Assembly (NCBI RefSeq): GCF_900128945.1
Contig: NZ_FQUD01000001.1
Coordinates: 1,725,450 to 1,789,449 of the forward strand
DNA: 64,000 nucleotides
Direction of reading: 5' to 3'
Source: Chryseobacterium sp. OV279
GTDB lineage: Bacteria > Bacteroidota > Bacteroidia > Flavobacteriales > Weeksellaceae
The notes beneath the pieces are model-generated. The model ran no database searches and was not told the DNA's origin. It worked only from the letters and a program-made list of their open reading frames with translations. This document shows positions 8,611-18,015 of the stretch, piece by piece; within the stretch, counting starts at the first letter, position 1, and each line of letters opens with the position of its first letter. Position numbers and translations under genes: made by a program.

Positions 8611-10380
8611 ATGAACAGAAAAATTCAATTATTATCCATATTATTTTTAGGGTTTTCGCAGTTTGCGTTTTCCCAGATCAAGGAGGAAAAACTGATTCTT
8701 AATAAGAAGCGGGAGCCGGAGGTGAAGAAGATCGAGAAGAAGAAAACCTCTGTGGAGACCATCAAGAATTATCCGCCGGAAGAGAAATCCCAGAACCCTG
8801 TGAAATATACCATCACGGATGTTCCTGCGGTTTCGGATTTTAAAACATCTACCATTCAGGGACAGGATGTGACTCCGAAATTTGAAGGAACGGCTCAGAA
8901 CAACTATGTGCAGTTTGGAATGGGGAACTTCGGGAAAATTTTGAGTGATGCCAATATTTCCAAAACTCTTGACAATAAACTGGAAGTAGGAGCAGATTTC
9001 CATTTCCTTTCCACTTTAGGCCTGAAAAAAGAATATGCATGGGATTCCAAGCAGAGTTCTACAGCCATCGGAGCTTATTTAAATTCATACGGTGAAAAAG
9101 GAAAATTCAACCTGAATGCTGAGTATGGACTGGATAATAACAGATATTACGGAATTTATGCCATGGAGCCTTCTGCGGACGTTGATCTGAAGCAAAGGGT
9201 GAGTCAGTTTAAAGTAAACGGATACTATGATTTTTATTCCAATGAAATCTTAAATGATGTAAGGGTCAAATCTTCTTTCCTGAAAGATCATTTTGATGCT
9301 CAGGAAAACCAAGTTTCCATTTTGGCGAATCTTTCCAAGCATGCAGTAGAGATCGGTAAATCCGGAATTGTTTTAAATGCTGACTTAGGCGTTGGATTGG
9401 AAGCTGTGAAAACAGATTTTGGGATTGTCAATAAAAACTCATCCAATTTCTTTAATACAAGCCTTACTCCGAAAGTAACCTTCAGAAAAGGGGAGTCTTA
9501 CTTAATGTTAGGCTCAGGATTCTCTTTCCTGAATGCTAAGAATTCAAATGATGCCCTTGGCGGAGAGTTGAAAAATAATAAAACATACTGGTTTCCACAG
9601 GCTGAGTTCCAGGTGGCTGCTGCTAAAGAATTTAAATTCTACGGTGGGGTAGACGGCGGACTGAAGCTGAATACCTACGGAGATCTTCTGCAGGCGAATC
9701 CATTCGTGCTTTCTGACCAGTTTTTAAAGCCAACAGAGACTCAATATCATTTTTATGTAGGTTTACGTGGAGACATCGACGAAACATTTAAATATGACTT
9801 CTCTGCAGGTTACGGAAAAATGAGGAATATTATGTTCTTCCAGGGGAACAGTATTTTCGACAATACCTTTAGCCTGAACCGTTCTGCCTATAATTTTGCG
9901 AACACATTCTCTGCTGTATATGATGACGGAAATGTAAGCGATATCAAAGGAAGCGTACAGTATTTCCCACTTGAAAACCTGGTTCTAGACGGAGAAGTAA
10001 GGTTTACAAAATATGATCTGAAGAATTACGACGATATTTATAACGTTCCTTTAGTGAATGCAAGCATCGGGGCAAAATATACTATGCTTGATAAAAAGTT
10101 GGTGTTAGGATTCAAAGGAATTTTTGCCAGCGACAGAACGACAAACTCTTTCGCCATCGAAGGAGTAGCTAATCCAAACATGGTGTACCAGTCTACGGAA
10201 AACAGAAATGATAAAGTAGGCGGCTATGCAGATTTAAACCTTTCTGCAGAATATAAATTCCATAAAAACTTTAGTGTTTTTGCCATCGGAAACAACCTTC
10301 TGAACTCAAATTATCAGACATACAAAGGCTATAAAGTCTTAGGTGCACAGGTTCTGGGAGGGGTGAAGATTACTTTCTAA
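8611..10380 (+). CDS. outer-membrane beta-barrel protein, TonB-receptor-like without plug
   Basis: This 589-residue protein has a signal peptide (MNRKIQLLSILFLGFSQFAFSQ) and a Lys/Glu/Pro-rich periplasmic segment (residues about 23-75). The remainder alternates polar and aromatic residues in beta-hairpins and ends in VLGGVKITF, with the C-terminal Phe typical of Bam-assembled barrels. The barrel resembles the C-terminal half of TonB-dependent receptors, but the roughly 120-residue plug domain and an evident TonB box are missing, so it may be a passive pore or a binding barrel. It follows the TPR gene and ends at a strong terminator, so the two probably form one transcript. Confidence 0.75.
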   Translation: MNRKIQLLSILFLGFSQFAFSQIKEEKLILNKKREPEVKKIEKKKTSVETIKNYPPEEKSQNPVKYTITDVPAVSDFKTSTIQGQDVTPKFEGTAQNNYVQFGMGNFGKILSDANISKTLDNKLEVGADFHFLSTLGLKKEYAWDSKQSSTAIGAYLNSYGEKGKFNLNAEYGLDNNRYYGIYAMEPSADVDLKQRVSQFKVNGYYDFYSNEILNDVRVKSSFLKDHFDAQENQVSILANLSKHAVEIGKSGIVLNADLGVGLEAVKTDFGIVNKNSSNFFNTSLTPKVTFRKGESYLMLGSGFSFLNAKNSNDALGGELKNNKTYWFPQAEFQVAAAKEFKFYGGVDGGLKLNTYGDLLQANPFVLSDQFLKPTETQYHFYVGLRGDIDETFKYDFSAGYGKMRNIMFFQGNSIFDNTFSLNRSAYNFANTFSAVYDDGNVSDIKGSVQYFPLENLVLDGEVRFTKYDLKNYDDIYNVPLVNASIGAKYTMLDKKLVLGFKGIFASDRTTNSFAIEGVANPNMVYQSTENRNDKVGGYADLNLSAEYKFHKNFSVFAIGNNLLNSNYQTYKGYKVLGAQVLGGVKITF

Positions 10381-10401
10381 GTTTAAAGATATATTCAATA
10401 T

Positions 10402-10435
10402 AAAAAGCCTTACATTTTAAAATGTAAGGCTTTTT
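10402..10435. terminator. bidirectional terminator
   Basis: A perfect 34-base palindrome starts AAAAAGCCTTACATTTT. It sits between the rightward barrel gene and the leftward hydrolase gene and has a T-run on both strands, so it can end both transcripts. Confidence 0.9.
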
Positions 10436-10456
10436 GTTTTTTATGACTGTTGGGGT

Positions 10457-11554
10457 TTATTTTTTGTCTGTGACCGTTGGCAGGACATCATTCAATAAGG
10501 TAACCAGCATTTTTCCGGGCTCTTCCCAGGGAATCAGATGGGCTGAATTCTCGAACCAGATTCCTTTTTTGGCCGGTGCTTTTACATTTCGGAGCCAGGT
10601 GTCAGTAGGTTCAGAAGGTGTGGTGTAATCATGGCGGCCCATGAACATGAAGACTGGAATCGGAAAGCTTTTTATGCCTTTAAAATCAACATTCAAAAAC
10701 TCAGGTAAAAGTCTTTTCAAGGTAAAAAGACTTCCTGCACCAAGGGCATCAAGATCCTTTTCCGAATACTCAGAGAAAAGGAGAGGCGCCTGGAAATAAT
10801 ACCTTGAATCATTCCTGAATGCAGTAAGTCCGCCATAATATTGCGGCCATTTTCTTGCGATGATAATTCTTTCTCTTGTTACCGGCTGATTTCCGGGATA
10901 TGGGGCAATGGATTTCAGCTCTTTGATCGCTGTATCATTTTTTAAGCGGATGGCTTCTTTCATGGCGTACTCTACGCTTAAACGTTCATTATCTTTTGTA
11001 TTGATGATTTGTCCGATGCCGACATAGGAGTAGAACAGATCTGGTCTTTTCAGGGCTGCATTCATAGAAACGACAGTTCCCCAGCTGTGTCCCATCAATA
11101 TCACTTTTTTCTTCTTATATTTTTTCTCAATATACTCCGCCAGTTCAATAACATCTTTTACATACTGATCAATGTGTATGGTTTTCCCTAAATTAACGGT
11201 ATCATTAATCGCATAGGTCTTTCCTGCTGCTCTCTGATCATAGTTGACCACTGTGAAATATTCTTCAACAGGCCTCTGAAACATCCACATAACCGGGCTC
11301 ATAGGCGATGCAGGGCCACCATGTACGAACAGAATAACCGGGTTTTCTTTATTCTGGCCTCTTACGTAGACCTGCTGTTTTATATTTCCTATAGTAACCG
11401 GGTAGCTTTCCTGAATCCCATTGGGTGAAACAATAGAATCGAGATCTCTAACGATTTCTTTTGCTTTAGCATACTCATCATTAACGACCTTATTCTGAGC
11501 AAAAAGTGCGACTGTCCAGAAAAATAAAAGGGCTGACAATATTTTATTTCTCAT
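10457..11554 (-). CDS. exported alpha/beta hydrolase, proline iminopeptidase-like (S33)
   Basis: This 365-residue protein has a signal peptide (MRNKILSALLFFWTVALFAQ). The oxyanion-hole motif HGGPASPMSP and the nucleophile elbow GHSWGT match the prolyl aminopeptidase/S33 branch of alpha/beta hydrolases. The NYDQRAAGKT segment fits the DQRGxG motif of that family with Ala in place of the first Gly. FMFMGRHDYTTP provides the acid region, and FENSAHLIPWEEP carries the catalytic His. It probably releases N-terminal residues, such as proline, from peptides in the periplasm. It is a single gene, convergent with the barrel gene. Confidence 0.85.
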   Translation of the reverse strand: MRNKILSALLFFWTVALFAQNKVVNDEYAKAKEIVRDLDSIVSPNGIQESYPVTIGNIKQQVYVRGQNKENPVILFVHGGPASPMSPVMWMFQRPVEEYFTVVNYDQRAAGKTYAINDTVNLGKTIHIDQYVKDVIELAEYIEKKYKKKKVILMGHSWGTVVSMNAALKRPDLFYSYVGIGQIINTKDNERLSVEYAMKEAIRLKNDTAIKELKSIAPYPGNQPVTRERIIIARKWPQYYGGLTAFRNDSRYYFQAPLLFSEYSEKDLDALGAGSLFTLKRLLPEFLNVDFKGIKSFPIPVFMFMGRHDYTTPSEPTDTWLRNVKAPAKKGIWFENSAHLIPWEEPGKMLVTLLNDVLPTVTDKK

Positions 11555-11845
11555 AATTTTTAATCTGTGAAATGTATCTTATGTTTCCCGTATAGGTCTG
11601 AAGTTTTTTTTGAATGTTACATATTTTGTTTTTAAAGATCTGACCTTTAATTGTTTGTCCCGAGCCTGTTTCTTTTGTTAGGATATTACTTTCAACAGAT
11701 CATTCTGCAGTCCTGAAATAATTTTTAGAATTAAACTTTTGCAGGCTTTATAAATTGTAAAAAAAACAGTATTTTCGCAGTCTTAAATCATAGCAACAGT
11801 TGAATTGGAAGTATTCATTGCTTCTTATTCACTGCTTATGAAACA

Positions 11846-11919
11846 GGCTGCGTAGTTCAACTGGATAGAATATCAGATTTCGGCTCTGAGGGTTGGGGGT
11901 TCGAATCCCTCCGTGGTCA
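11846..11919 (+). tRNA. tRNA-Arg (anticodon UCG)
   Basis: A full cloverleaf can be folded over 74 nt. The acceptor arms GGCTGCG/CGTGGTC pair with three G-U pairs, the D-stem is GTTC/GAAT, the anticodon stem TCAGA/TCTGA is perfect, and its loop TTTCGGC gives anticodon TCG. The T-arm is GGGGG-TTCGAAT-CCCTC. CCA is not encoded. A terminator follows 13 bases downstream. The 3' end of the tRNA is not repeated nearby, so I see no integrated element using it. Confidence 0.9.
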
Positions 11920-11931
11920 CAATATTAAATA

Positions 11932-11970
11932 AACAACTTGCTTTTACAGCAGGTTGTTTTTTGTTTTTTT
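11932..11970 (+). terminator. terminator after tRNA-Arg
   Basis: A hairpin AACAACTTGC / GCAGGTTGTT with one G-U pair is followed by a long T-rich tail. The remaining 275 bases to the next gene show nothing I can support. Confidence 0.85.
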
Positions 11971-12245
11971 AGTCATTACTTTTTCTCATTGATCAAGCTA
12001 CATGTAACAGATGATCTCATTCTGTTGTTAAATAGATGAATAGTCTCTGAAATGATGTACTTGTTTTCCTTTACCATATTCTCATTCAAACCTGTTCCGG
12101 TTAATCCAATTTTAAAAGAATTAACAAATAAAAAGTGAATACATTAATCCAAGTATCTGTTTTTTGTGTAGTATTGCAAGGATTTAATATGTGCTGAAGA
12201 ATCGATTATAAACAAGGTATTGGAAGACCTGATTAATTAATAAAA

Positions 12246-13172
12246 ATGAAAAATAAAAATAAACTGACCATTGTTAAAGAAATTTTAAAAGCAAAAAAAG
12301 TATTCAGATATTCTCTTCTAATGCTGTTCTTATTTGTCACCAGCTATGCATCAGCAATTCCACCAAGCTTTACAACTAAGGAAATAAAATTTGTCAGCAA
12401 CGGAGATTCACTGGCCGGAACTGTTTTTATGCCAGACCATATACAGGCAGCCGTCGTGATTGTTCATGGATCCGGGCAGGAAAAAAGAATGATACAATGG
12501 GCAACTACCTTGGCCAATAACGGAATTGCCGTTTTAACGTATGATAAACGCGGAGTCGGAGCATCTGCCGGTGTATATGCGGGACCTGAAGTAGGAACCA
12601 ACAATGTAGATTTCTCCAACCTGACTCTTTTGTCTTTAGATGTGAGTGCTGCTGTCAATATTTTATCAAAATCTTTATCCAATAATAAAATACCGATTGG
12701 TTTAATAGGAGGCAGCCAGGCTGGCTGGATCATTCCCATGGCAGCAGAGAAAAATAAGAAAGTCAAATTTATGACTATATTTAGCGGAGCACTGATAACG
12801 GTCAAAGAACAGTTGAGATTCCAGTTTTATACTAATGGAGATAAAAATTTCTGGGATACGCACTCAGAAGAAGAGGCAAGAAAACATGTATTCAATGACC
12901 CGGACAAATATGAGTTTGTGGACACCAATCCCAATAATATTCTCTCTAAATTATCAATTCCGGGGATCTGGATTTTTGGTGGTAAAGACATTCAGGTTCC
13001 GGTGAATCTATCCATAGAACATCTTAATCAATTGAAATCTAAAGGAAAACATTACGAATATAAACTGTTTCCAGGCTTGGGACACAATACCGCATTTTCA
13101 AGTTCTGAAGAACCTATGAAGGATGCCATCAATTGGATAAAAAGCATAAATAAATTAAAGAAGCAAAAGTGA
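12246..13172 (+). CDS. exported alpha/beta hydrolase
   Basis: This 308-residue protein has a lysine-rich start followed by a hydrophobic segment (residues about 21-37) ending in ASA, consistent with export. The core is an alpha/beta hydrolase of the dienelactone-hydrolase/serine-aminopeptidase type. HGSGQEKR gives the oxyanion loop, YDKRGVGAS the conserved strand, GGSQAGW the nucleophile elbow (Ser in GGSQ), GGKDIQVPV the acid loop and GLGHNTAF the catalytic His. The substrate is unknown. It lies just upstream of the sigma-factor gene, but a 118-base gap with its own -7 element suggests it is not part of that block. Confidence 0.8.
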   Translation: MKNKNKLTIVKEILKAKKVFRYSLLMLFLFVTSYASAIPPSFTTKEIKFVSNGDSLAGTVFMPDHIQAAVVIVHGSGQEKRMIQWATTLANNGIAVLTYDKRGVGASAGVYAGPEVGTNNVDFSNLTLLSLDVSAAVNILSKSLSNNKIPIGLIGGSQAGWIIPMAAEKNKKVKFMTIFSGALITVKEQLRFQFYTNGDKNFWDTHSEEEARKHVFNDPDKYEFVDTNPNNILSKLSIPGIWIFGGKDIQVPVNLSIEHLNQLKSKGKHYEYKLFPGLGHNTAFSSSEEPMKDAINWIKSINKLKKQK

Positions 13173-13257
13173 AAAGTAAGAGATACTGAATTTGCAGGTA
13201 TTTCATAAAGCTTTTGAAAATTAATATAGTATTAATCCAGGATGAATTTATTATGGA

Positions 13258-13265
13258 TACTTTTG
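13258..13265 (+). promoter_or_regulatory. candidate -7 element (ECF sigma gene)
   Basis: TACTTTTG fits TAnnTTTG exactly and lies 25 bases before the sigma-factor start codon. No TTG is seen at the usual -33 distance. Confidence 0.45.
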
Positions 13266-13290
13266 GGGTGCTATTTTTATAGGACGCACA

Positions 13291-13770
13291 ATGGCGCAAT
13301 TCAAAAATATATATTCTGAATATAAACATAAAGTTTATTTCTTCGTAAGAAAATACGTCCAGAGAGATGAGGATGTAGAAGATATTATGCAGGATATATT
13401 TGTGCATGTCTGGAAACATATGGACAAAGCAACAGATTCTTCCGCAATAGAAGCTATTATTTTCAAAACGAGTAAACAGGAAGTCGCCAATTTCTACCGT
13501 AAAAATAAAATGGTGTTCATTTCTTCCGATCAAAACGAGATTCCGGAAACTGAAGATGAGGTTTTGGAGGAAGTATTTATGGAAGAACAGATATCTAAAA
13601 TTGAAATCCTGTTGGACAAACTACCTCAGAAAACCAAAGAACTGTTTATTCAGCACAAAATTGAAAAGCTCAGCTATTCCCATCTAGCTAAAGAAAATAA
13701 AATTTCCAAAGTCGCCATTGGAAAACATATCAATAAAGCGATCAGCTTTTTGAAAATTAATCTCCACTAA
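13291..13770 (+). CDS. ECF RNA polymerase sigma factor
   Basis: This 159-residue protein has the two domains of an extracytoplasmic-function sigma factor. The sigma-2 region (residues about 10-75) holds the core-binding helix DEDVEDIMQDIFVHVWKH, and sigma-4 (residues about 105-155) has an HTH reading KLSYSHLAKENKISKVAIGKHI. It should direct RNA polymerase to a small regulon, probably the genes immediately downstream. In Bacteroidetes such sigma factors pair with a FecR-type anti-sigma and a TonB-dependent receptor, and exactly that order follows here. Activation would be triggered by substrate bound at the outer membrane. Confidence 0.9.
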   Translation: MAQFKNIYSEYKHKVYFFVRKYVQRDEDVEDIMQDIFVHVWKHMDKATDSSAIEAIIFKTSKQEVANFYRKNKMVFISSDQNEIPETEDEVLEEVFMEEQISKIEILLDKLPQKTKELFIQHKIEKLSYSHLAKENKISKVAIGKHINKAISFLKINLH

Positions 13771-13881
13771 TTTTTTCCTCTAATATGAACTATTTGTTAA
13801 ATCTCAAAAAATGAGGTTTACGATTTTCTATTCCTGCGTATTTACTATTAAATAACCTTTACCAACGAGAATAGATATCCC

Positions 13882-14706
13882 ATGAGTTTAGAAGAAGAAT
13901 TTGAAAAAAACTGGAAATCAGCTTCCGAAACGCAGGATACAATGGATGATCTCACGGACCGTAAGATCTGGACAGGAATTGAAGCGAAGATTGAAAGGAA
14001 AAACTCCGTCAAAAAATTCTATTGGGCCGCCGCTGTGCTGGTTCCTTTCTTTGTCCTTTTTATCGTTTTTAAAACAACCGGTCAGTTTTCAGCCAATGAA
14101 ATGGCAACAAAGTATGTCTATGAAACTTCAGCAAGTGGAAAGTTGTTTGAACTGCCGGACGGAAGTAAAGTAGAACTGAACCCTTACAGTAAACTTGTTT
14201 TAGATAAAGATTTTGGTGAAAAAGACCGGAAAATGGTTTTTACGGGACAGGGAAGGTTCAATGTAGCGAAGGATAAGAAGAAACCTTTTAGAATTAATGC
14301 CGGAGAGTTTGATGTTCAGGTTTTGGGAACGCAGTTTTTTTTAGATCAGAAATCAGCACAAAAAAAAGTGGAACTGTTTGAAGGAAAAGTGAAAATTGCC
14401 CACGGAAGCACCATCACGTATCTCTTGCCTGAAGAAATCTGGATCAATGATGCACAGAAAAAGGATTATCACTATTACCATCCTGATAAACAAAAGCACT
14501 TTACGTTTGACCATTCAGCCTATTCTGAAGCAGTAGAGCAGCTGGAAAGCACCTATAACATCAGCATATCATATCCTTCTCAGTTTAAACATAAAAAAGT
14601 AAGCGGAGCATTCACAGGAAACTTAAATGAAGTACTTTCTGTCATCAGCTTCCCGTTCAATCTTAAACCTGAAAAAATCAATGACAAAGAGATTATATTA
14701 AAATAG
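13882..14706 (+). CDS. FecR-family anti-sigma factor
   Basis: This 274-residue protein has a cytoplasmic N-terminus (1-45) that would hold the sigma factor and one transmembrane helix at about 46-65 (WAAAVLVPFFVLFIVF). A periplasmic FecR domain follows (for example LFELPDGSKVELNPYSKLVLDKDF and FDVQVLGTQFFL). The C-terminal roughly 70 residues (VEQLESTYNISISYP to NDKEIILK) match the DUF4974-type domain of Bacteroidetes FecR proteins. It relays receptor occupancy to the sigma factor encoded 111 bases upstream. Confidence 0.9.
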   Translation: MSLEEEFEKNWKSASETQDTMDDLTDRKIWTGIEAKIERKNSVKKFYWAAAVLVPFFVLFIVFKTTGQFSANEMATKYVYETSASGKLFELPDGSKVELNPYSKLVLDKDFGEKDRKMVFTGQGRFNVAKDKKKPFRINAGEFDVQVLGTQFFLDQKSAQKKVELFEGKVKIAHGSTITYLLPEEIWINDAQKKDYHYYHPDKQKHFTFDHSAYSEAVEQLESTYNISISYPSQFKHKKVSGAFTGNLNEVLSVISFPFNLKPEKINDKEIILK

Positions 14707-14788
14707 AAAAGCACCGATATTGGCGTATCGATGCTGATTATTCAATTTAAAAACCGGTAAAAGTTTAAAAATTAACATTTGCGAATTT

Positions 14789-17700
14789 ATGAAAAAAACA
14801 GCAATTAGTATTGCCGTGCTGGGATTTTTGTGCACATCACAATTATCTTATGCCCACGGAATACCTCCTTTCTTACATTCTTCCTGTACTGCAGCTGAAC
14901 TGCCCATCACGAAAGTCCTGGAAAAGCTCAGCAAAACAACCAAAACACAGGTATTCTATTCCGTTTCCGATCTGGAAGATATTTTGGTAGATGACCGAAA
15001 GATCGATTACACTTCCTTACAGACAACACTGGATTATTTACAGAAAAACTATCCGGTAGAGTTCAGCATTCAGAACAGGGTCGTTACGGTCAGAAGAACC
15101 TCTGCTAAACCTGTGACACAAAACAAAACGGATAAAATCCGCATTTCAAAAAACGATACGATTCCTGACCAGGAAAAAAAGATAGAAGAGGTCGTATTGA
15201 TTGGATATGGAAAGCAAAATAAAAAGGATATTTCCGGATCTATTGCTTCTATAGGAGAAAAGGACCTGAAAGGAGTGGCTTCCGGCAACTTTGGGGATAT
15301 GATTGCGGGAAAAGCAACAGGAATTCAGATCACCCAGTCCAATGCCAATCCCGGAGCATCACCGAATATCAGAATTCGGGGAATCGGGACCCTGACGGCG
15401 GGTGCCAATCCCTTAATCGTTGTGGATGGATTTCCATTAACAGAAGGGACGAATCTGAATTCTATTGATCCCAATTCCATTGCCACCATTGATATTCTGA
15501 AGGATGCAGCCTCTACAGCCATTTATGGTTCCAGAGGGGCCAATGGCGTAGTTCTTATTCAAACCAAAGAAGGCAAAAAAGGAAAACTGGAATATACACT
15601 GGATTCTTACTACGGAATTCAAACCAGAAGCGACAACGAGAAGTTTGTTAATGCCTATGATATGGCAACTTTTATGAAAGAAGCCAGAGACAACAACTAT
15701 CTTTCGAAAGGAGCCAACAGAAGTGCAGCTGATGATACTGCCACAAGGGTTTCCAAAGGAGCCACTTTAAGAGAACTGATCCCCGGTTATCTTACCCCAT
15801 ATTTAAACAAAGAAAAAGGCCTGACAGACACGGATTGGTACTCAACCGTTTTGAAACCTGCACCAATGAGTAATACCTCATTGAATGTACTGGGCGGAAA
15901 TGATAAAACGAAGTACTCCTTTACCGGAAGTTACCTGAATCAGAAAGGAATACTCATCGGAACAGACTACGAAAAATATTCCGGGAATATCAACCTCATG
16001 ACCCAAATGACGGATAAACTGAAGTTCGGTGTTTCCATGACCCCATCTTTTGCTCAGGGAAGTCTTTTTGATATGGTGAATGGAGGACGTACCTACAACC
16101 TTCTTCAGATGGCAACAACGATGTATCCTTTCTTTGCGCCCCGGGATGCCAACGGAAACCTGCTTATTTCGCAACAGATAAAGGCCAATACACCTACGGA
16201 CGGTGCTTTGGTGGAAAACCCTGTAGCTATAGCGGAAATGACCAAAAGAAGGTATTCATTATTCAAAACATTCGGGAATATATTCGGAGAATGGAATTTT
16301 CTGAAAGATTTTAAATACAAAATTTCTGCAGGTGGAGATTATACAAGCTATGAATACAATTTCTTTGATCCTTCAACGGTTGGGAGCTACAGAACGGCTG
16401 CTCCGGATGTAACCACGGCAAGCAGGACAGAATACATTACCAAAAATTATCTGATCGAAAACCTGCTGACTTATGATAAAAAGATCGGTGATCACTCCTT
16501 CAATGTAATTGCGGGACAGTCTTATCAGCAGGAGGAATCCAATAAGGTGACTACTCTGGCCGCTGGATTTCCGGATAACAGCATCACGAATATCGGCGGT
16601 GGAACTTCTTTTAAAGTAGATGCAGATCAGTATAAATGGACCCTTATTTCTTATTTTTCAAGGTTCAACTATTCTTATCAGGGGAAATACAGCCTTATGG
16701 CATCTTACAGAAGAGACGGTTCTTCGCGTTTCGGAGTTAATACAAAATGGGGAGATTTCTATGCCGTTTCACTGGGCTGGACAGTAAGTAAAGAAAATTT
16801 CTTCCCTAAAAACAATATTCTGGATCCGCTGAAATTCAGATTCAGTGTAGGAAGCAATGGAAACAATCAGATTCCGAATTTTGGGGCTCTTTCACTGATG
16901 GCTCAGGAAAACTATGTGTTTGGCGGAATTCTGGCACCGGGTTACCGTTCTTCCACCGCTCCCAATCCCAATATTTCGTGGGAAAAATCTGAATCTAAAA
17001 ACTTTGGAATTGATTTCGGGCTTTTTAACAAATACCTCAATGTGTCGGCAGATTATTACGTGCTGAACAGAGACGGATTATTACTGGATGTTCCGGTTCC
17101 ACAGCAGTCCGGATACAGCACATCGTTACAGAATATTGGAAAGCTGAGAAATAATGGACTGGAAATACAGCTATCCTTAAAGCCTCTTCATATAGGCGAA
17201 AGCTTTGAATATTCAAGTAATCTGAGCTTTTCAATGAATAAAAATAAAGTACTGGCTCTGGCCGGCGGACAAACTCAGATCGTAGCAGGAGCCAATAATT
17301 TTGCCATTACAAAAGTAGGAGAGTCCATCGCTGAAATGTACGGCTACAATATTTTGGGAGTGTATAAATCCCAGGCTGAAATTGATAACTCACCACATAT
17401 TTCCGGAACTATGGTAGGAGACTATATCATGGAAGATCTGAATAAAGACGGGAAGATTGATACGAACGATAAAAAAAGCTTTGGTTCCGGAATTCCCAAA
17501 TATGTATTAGGACTGACCAATTCTTTCAGGTATAAAAATTTTGAACTGAATTTCACTTTATACAGCGAACTGGGCAGGAAAATATATAACGGAGATATGG
17601 TAAGCATTTCAGAATCCGGAGAAGGATTTGGAGTTCCGTCACAGTATTATTTTGATAACAGATACAATCCTGTAACCAATCCCAATGGAATCTACGCAAT

Positions 17701-18004
17701 GCCGAATATGAACTTTTCCAATAACAGAAAGGAAGCAAGAACATCCAATATTTTCTTTAAAAACGGAGACTATGTACGCTTACGTTCTGTAAAGCTGGCG
17801 TATAATCTTCCGGAGCAACTGGTGTCCAAATTAAAAGTGAAATCTATACAACTGTATTTTGTGGGGAATAACCTTTTAACATTTACATCCTACCGGGGAC
17901 AGAATCTGGATGCCAATTCAGACAGCATCCTGACTCAGGGCTATGACAGCGGCTATTATCCGATTGCAAAAGTCTATTCTTTTGGGATGAATATGAAATT
18001 TTAA
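14789..18004 (+). CDS. SusC-like TonB-dependent receptor with STN signalling domain
   Basis: This 1071-residue outer-membrane importer has a signal peptide (to about residue 23). A secretin/TonB N-terminal (STN) domain occupies about residues 30-108 (LPITKVLEKLSKTTKTQVFY and VEFSIQNRVVTVRR). The EEVVLIGYGKQ segment and plug (about 130-240, with IRIRGIGTL and PLIVVDGFPL) and a 22-strand-type barrel ending in FGMNMKF follow. The STN domain is the part that contacts FecR anti-sigma factors, so it links transport to transcription. The usual CarboxypepD_reg-like domain between signal peptide and plug is absent. With the SusD gene 11 bases downstream it forms a gated import complex. The two phosphodiesterases that follow suggest a glycerophosphodiester-type ligand, which is inference. 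Confidence 0.92.
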   Translation: MKKTAISIAVLGFLCTSQLSYAHGIPPFLHSSCTAAELPITKVLEKLSKTTKTQVFYSVSDLEDILVDDRKIDYTSLQTTLDYLQKNYPVEFSIQNRVVTVRRTSAKPVTQNKTDKIRISKNDTIPDQEKKIEEVVLIGYGKQNKKDISGSIASIGEKDLKGVASGNFGDMIAGKATGIQITQSNANPGASPNIRIRGIGTLTAGANPLIVVDGFPLTEGTNLNSIDPNSIATIDILKDAASTAIYGSRGANGVVLIQTKEGKKGKLEYTLDSYYGIQTRSDNEKFVNAYDMATFMKEARDNNYLSKGANRSAADDTATRVSKGATLRELIPGYLTPYLNKEKGLTDTDWYSTVLKPAPMSNTSLNVLGGNDKTKYSFTGSYLNQKGILIGTDYEKYSGNINLMTQMTDKLKFGVSMTPSFAQGSLFDMVNGGRTYNLLQMATTMYPFFAPRDANGNLLISQQIKANTPTDGALVENPVAIAEMTKRRYSLFKTFGNIFGEWNFLKDFKYKISAGGDYTSYEYNFFDPSTVGSYRTAAPDVTTASRTEYITKNYLIENLLTYDKKIGDHSFNVIAGQSYQQEESNKVTTLAAGFPDNSITNIGGGTSFKVDADQYKWTLISYFSRFNYSYQGKYSLMASYRRDGSSRFGVNTKWGDFYAVSLGWTVSKENFFPKNNILDPLKFRFSVGSNGNNQIPNFGALSLMAQENYVFGGILAPGYRSSTAPNPNISWEKSESKNFGIDFGLFNKYLNVSADYYVLNRDGLLLDVPVPQQSGYSTSLQNIGKLRNNGLEIQLSLKPLHIGESFEYSSNLSFSMNKNKVLALAGGQTQIVAGANNFAITKVGESIAEMYGYNILGVYKSQAEIDNSPHISGTMVGDYIMEDLNKDGKIDTNDKKSFGSGIPKYVLGLTNSFRYKNFELNFTLYSELGRKIYNGDMVSISESGEGFGVPSQYYFDNRYNPVTNPNGIYAMPNMNFSNNRKEARTSNIFFKNGDYVRLRSVKLAYNLPEQLVSKLKVKSIQLYFVGNNLLTFTSYRGQNLDANSDSILTQGYDSGYYPIAKVYSFGMNMKF

Positions 18005-18015
18005 TCCATGTTTCA

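Noticed and set aside
11846-11919. tRNA gene as integration site of a mobile element
   Set aside because: No integrase nearby and no second copy of the tRNA 3' end seen within the window.
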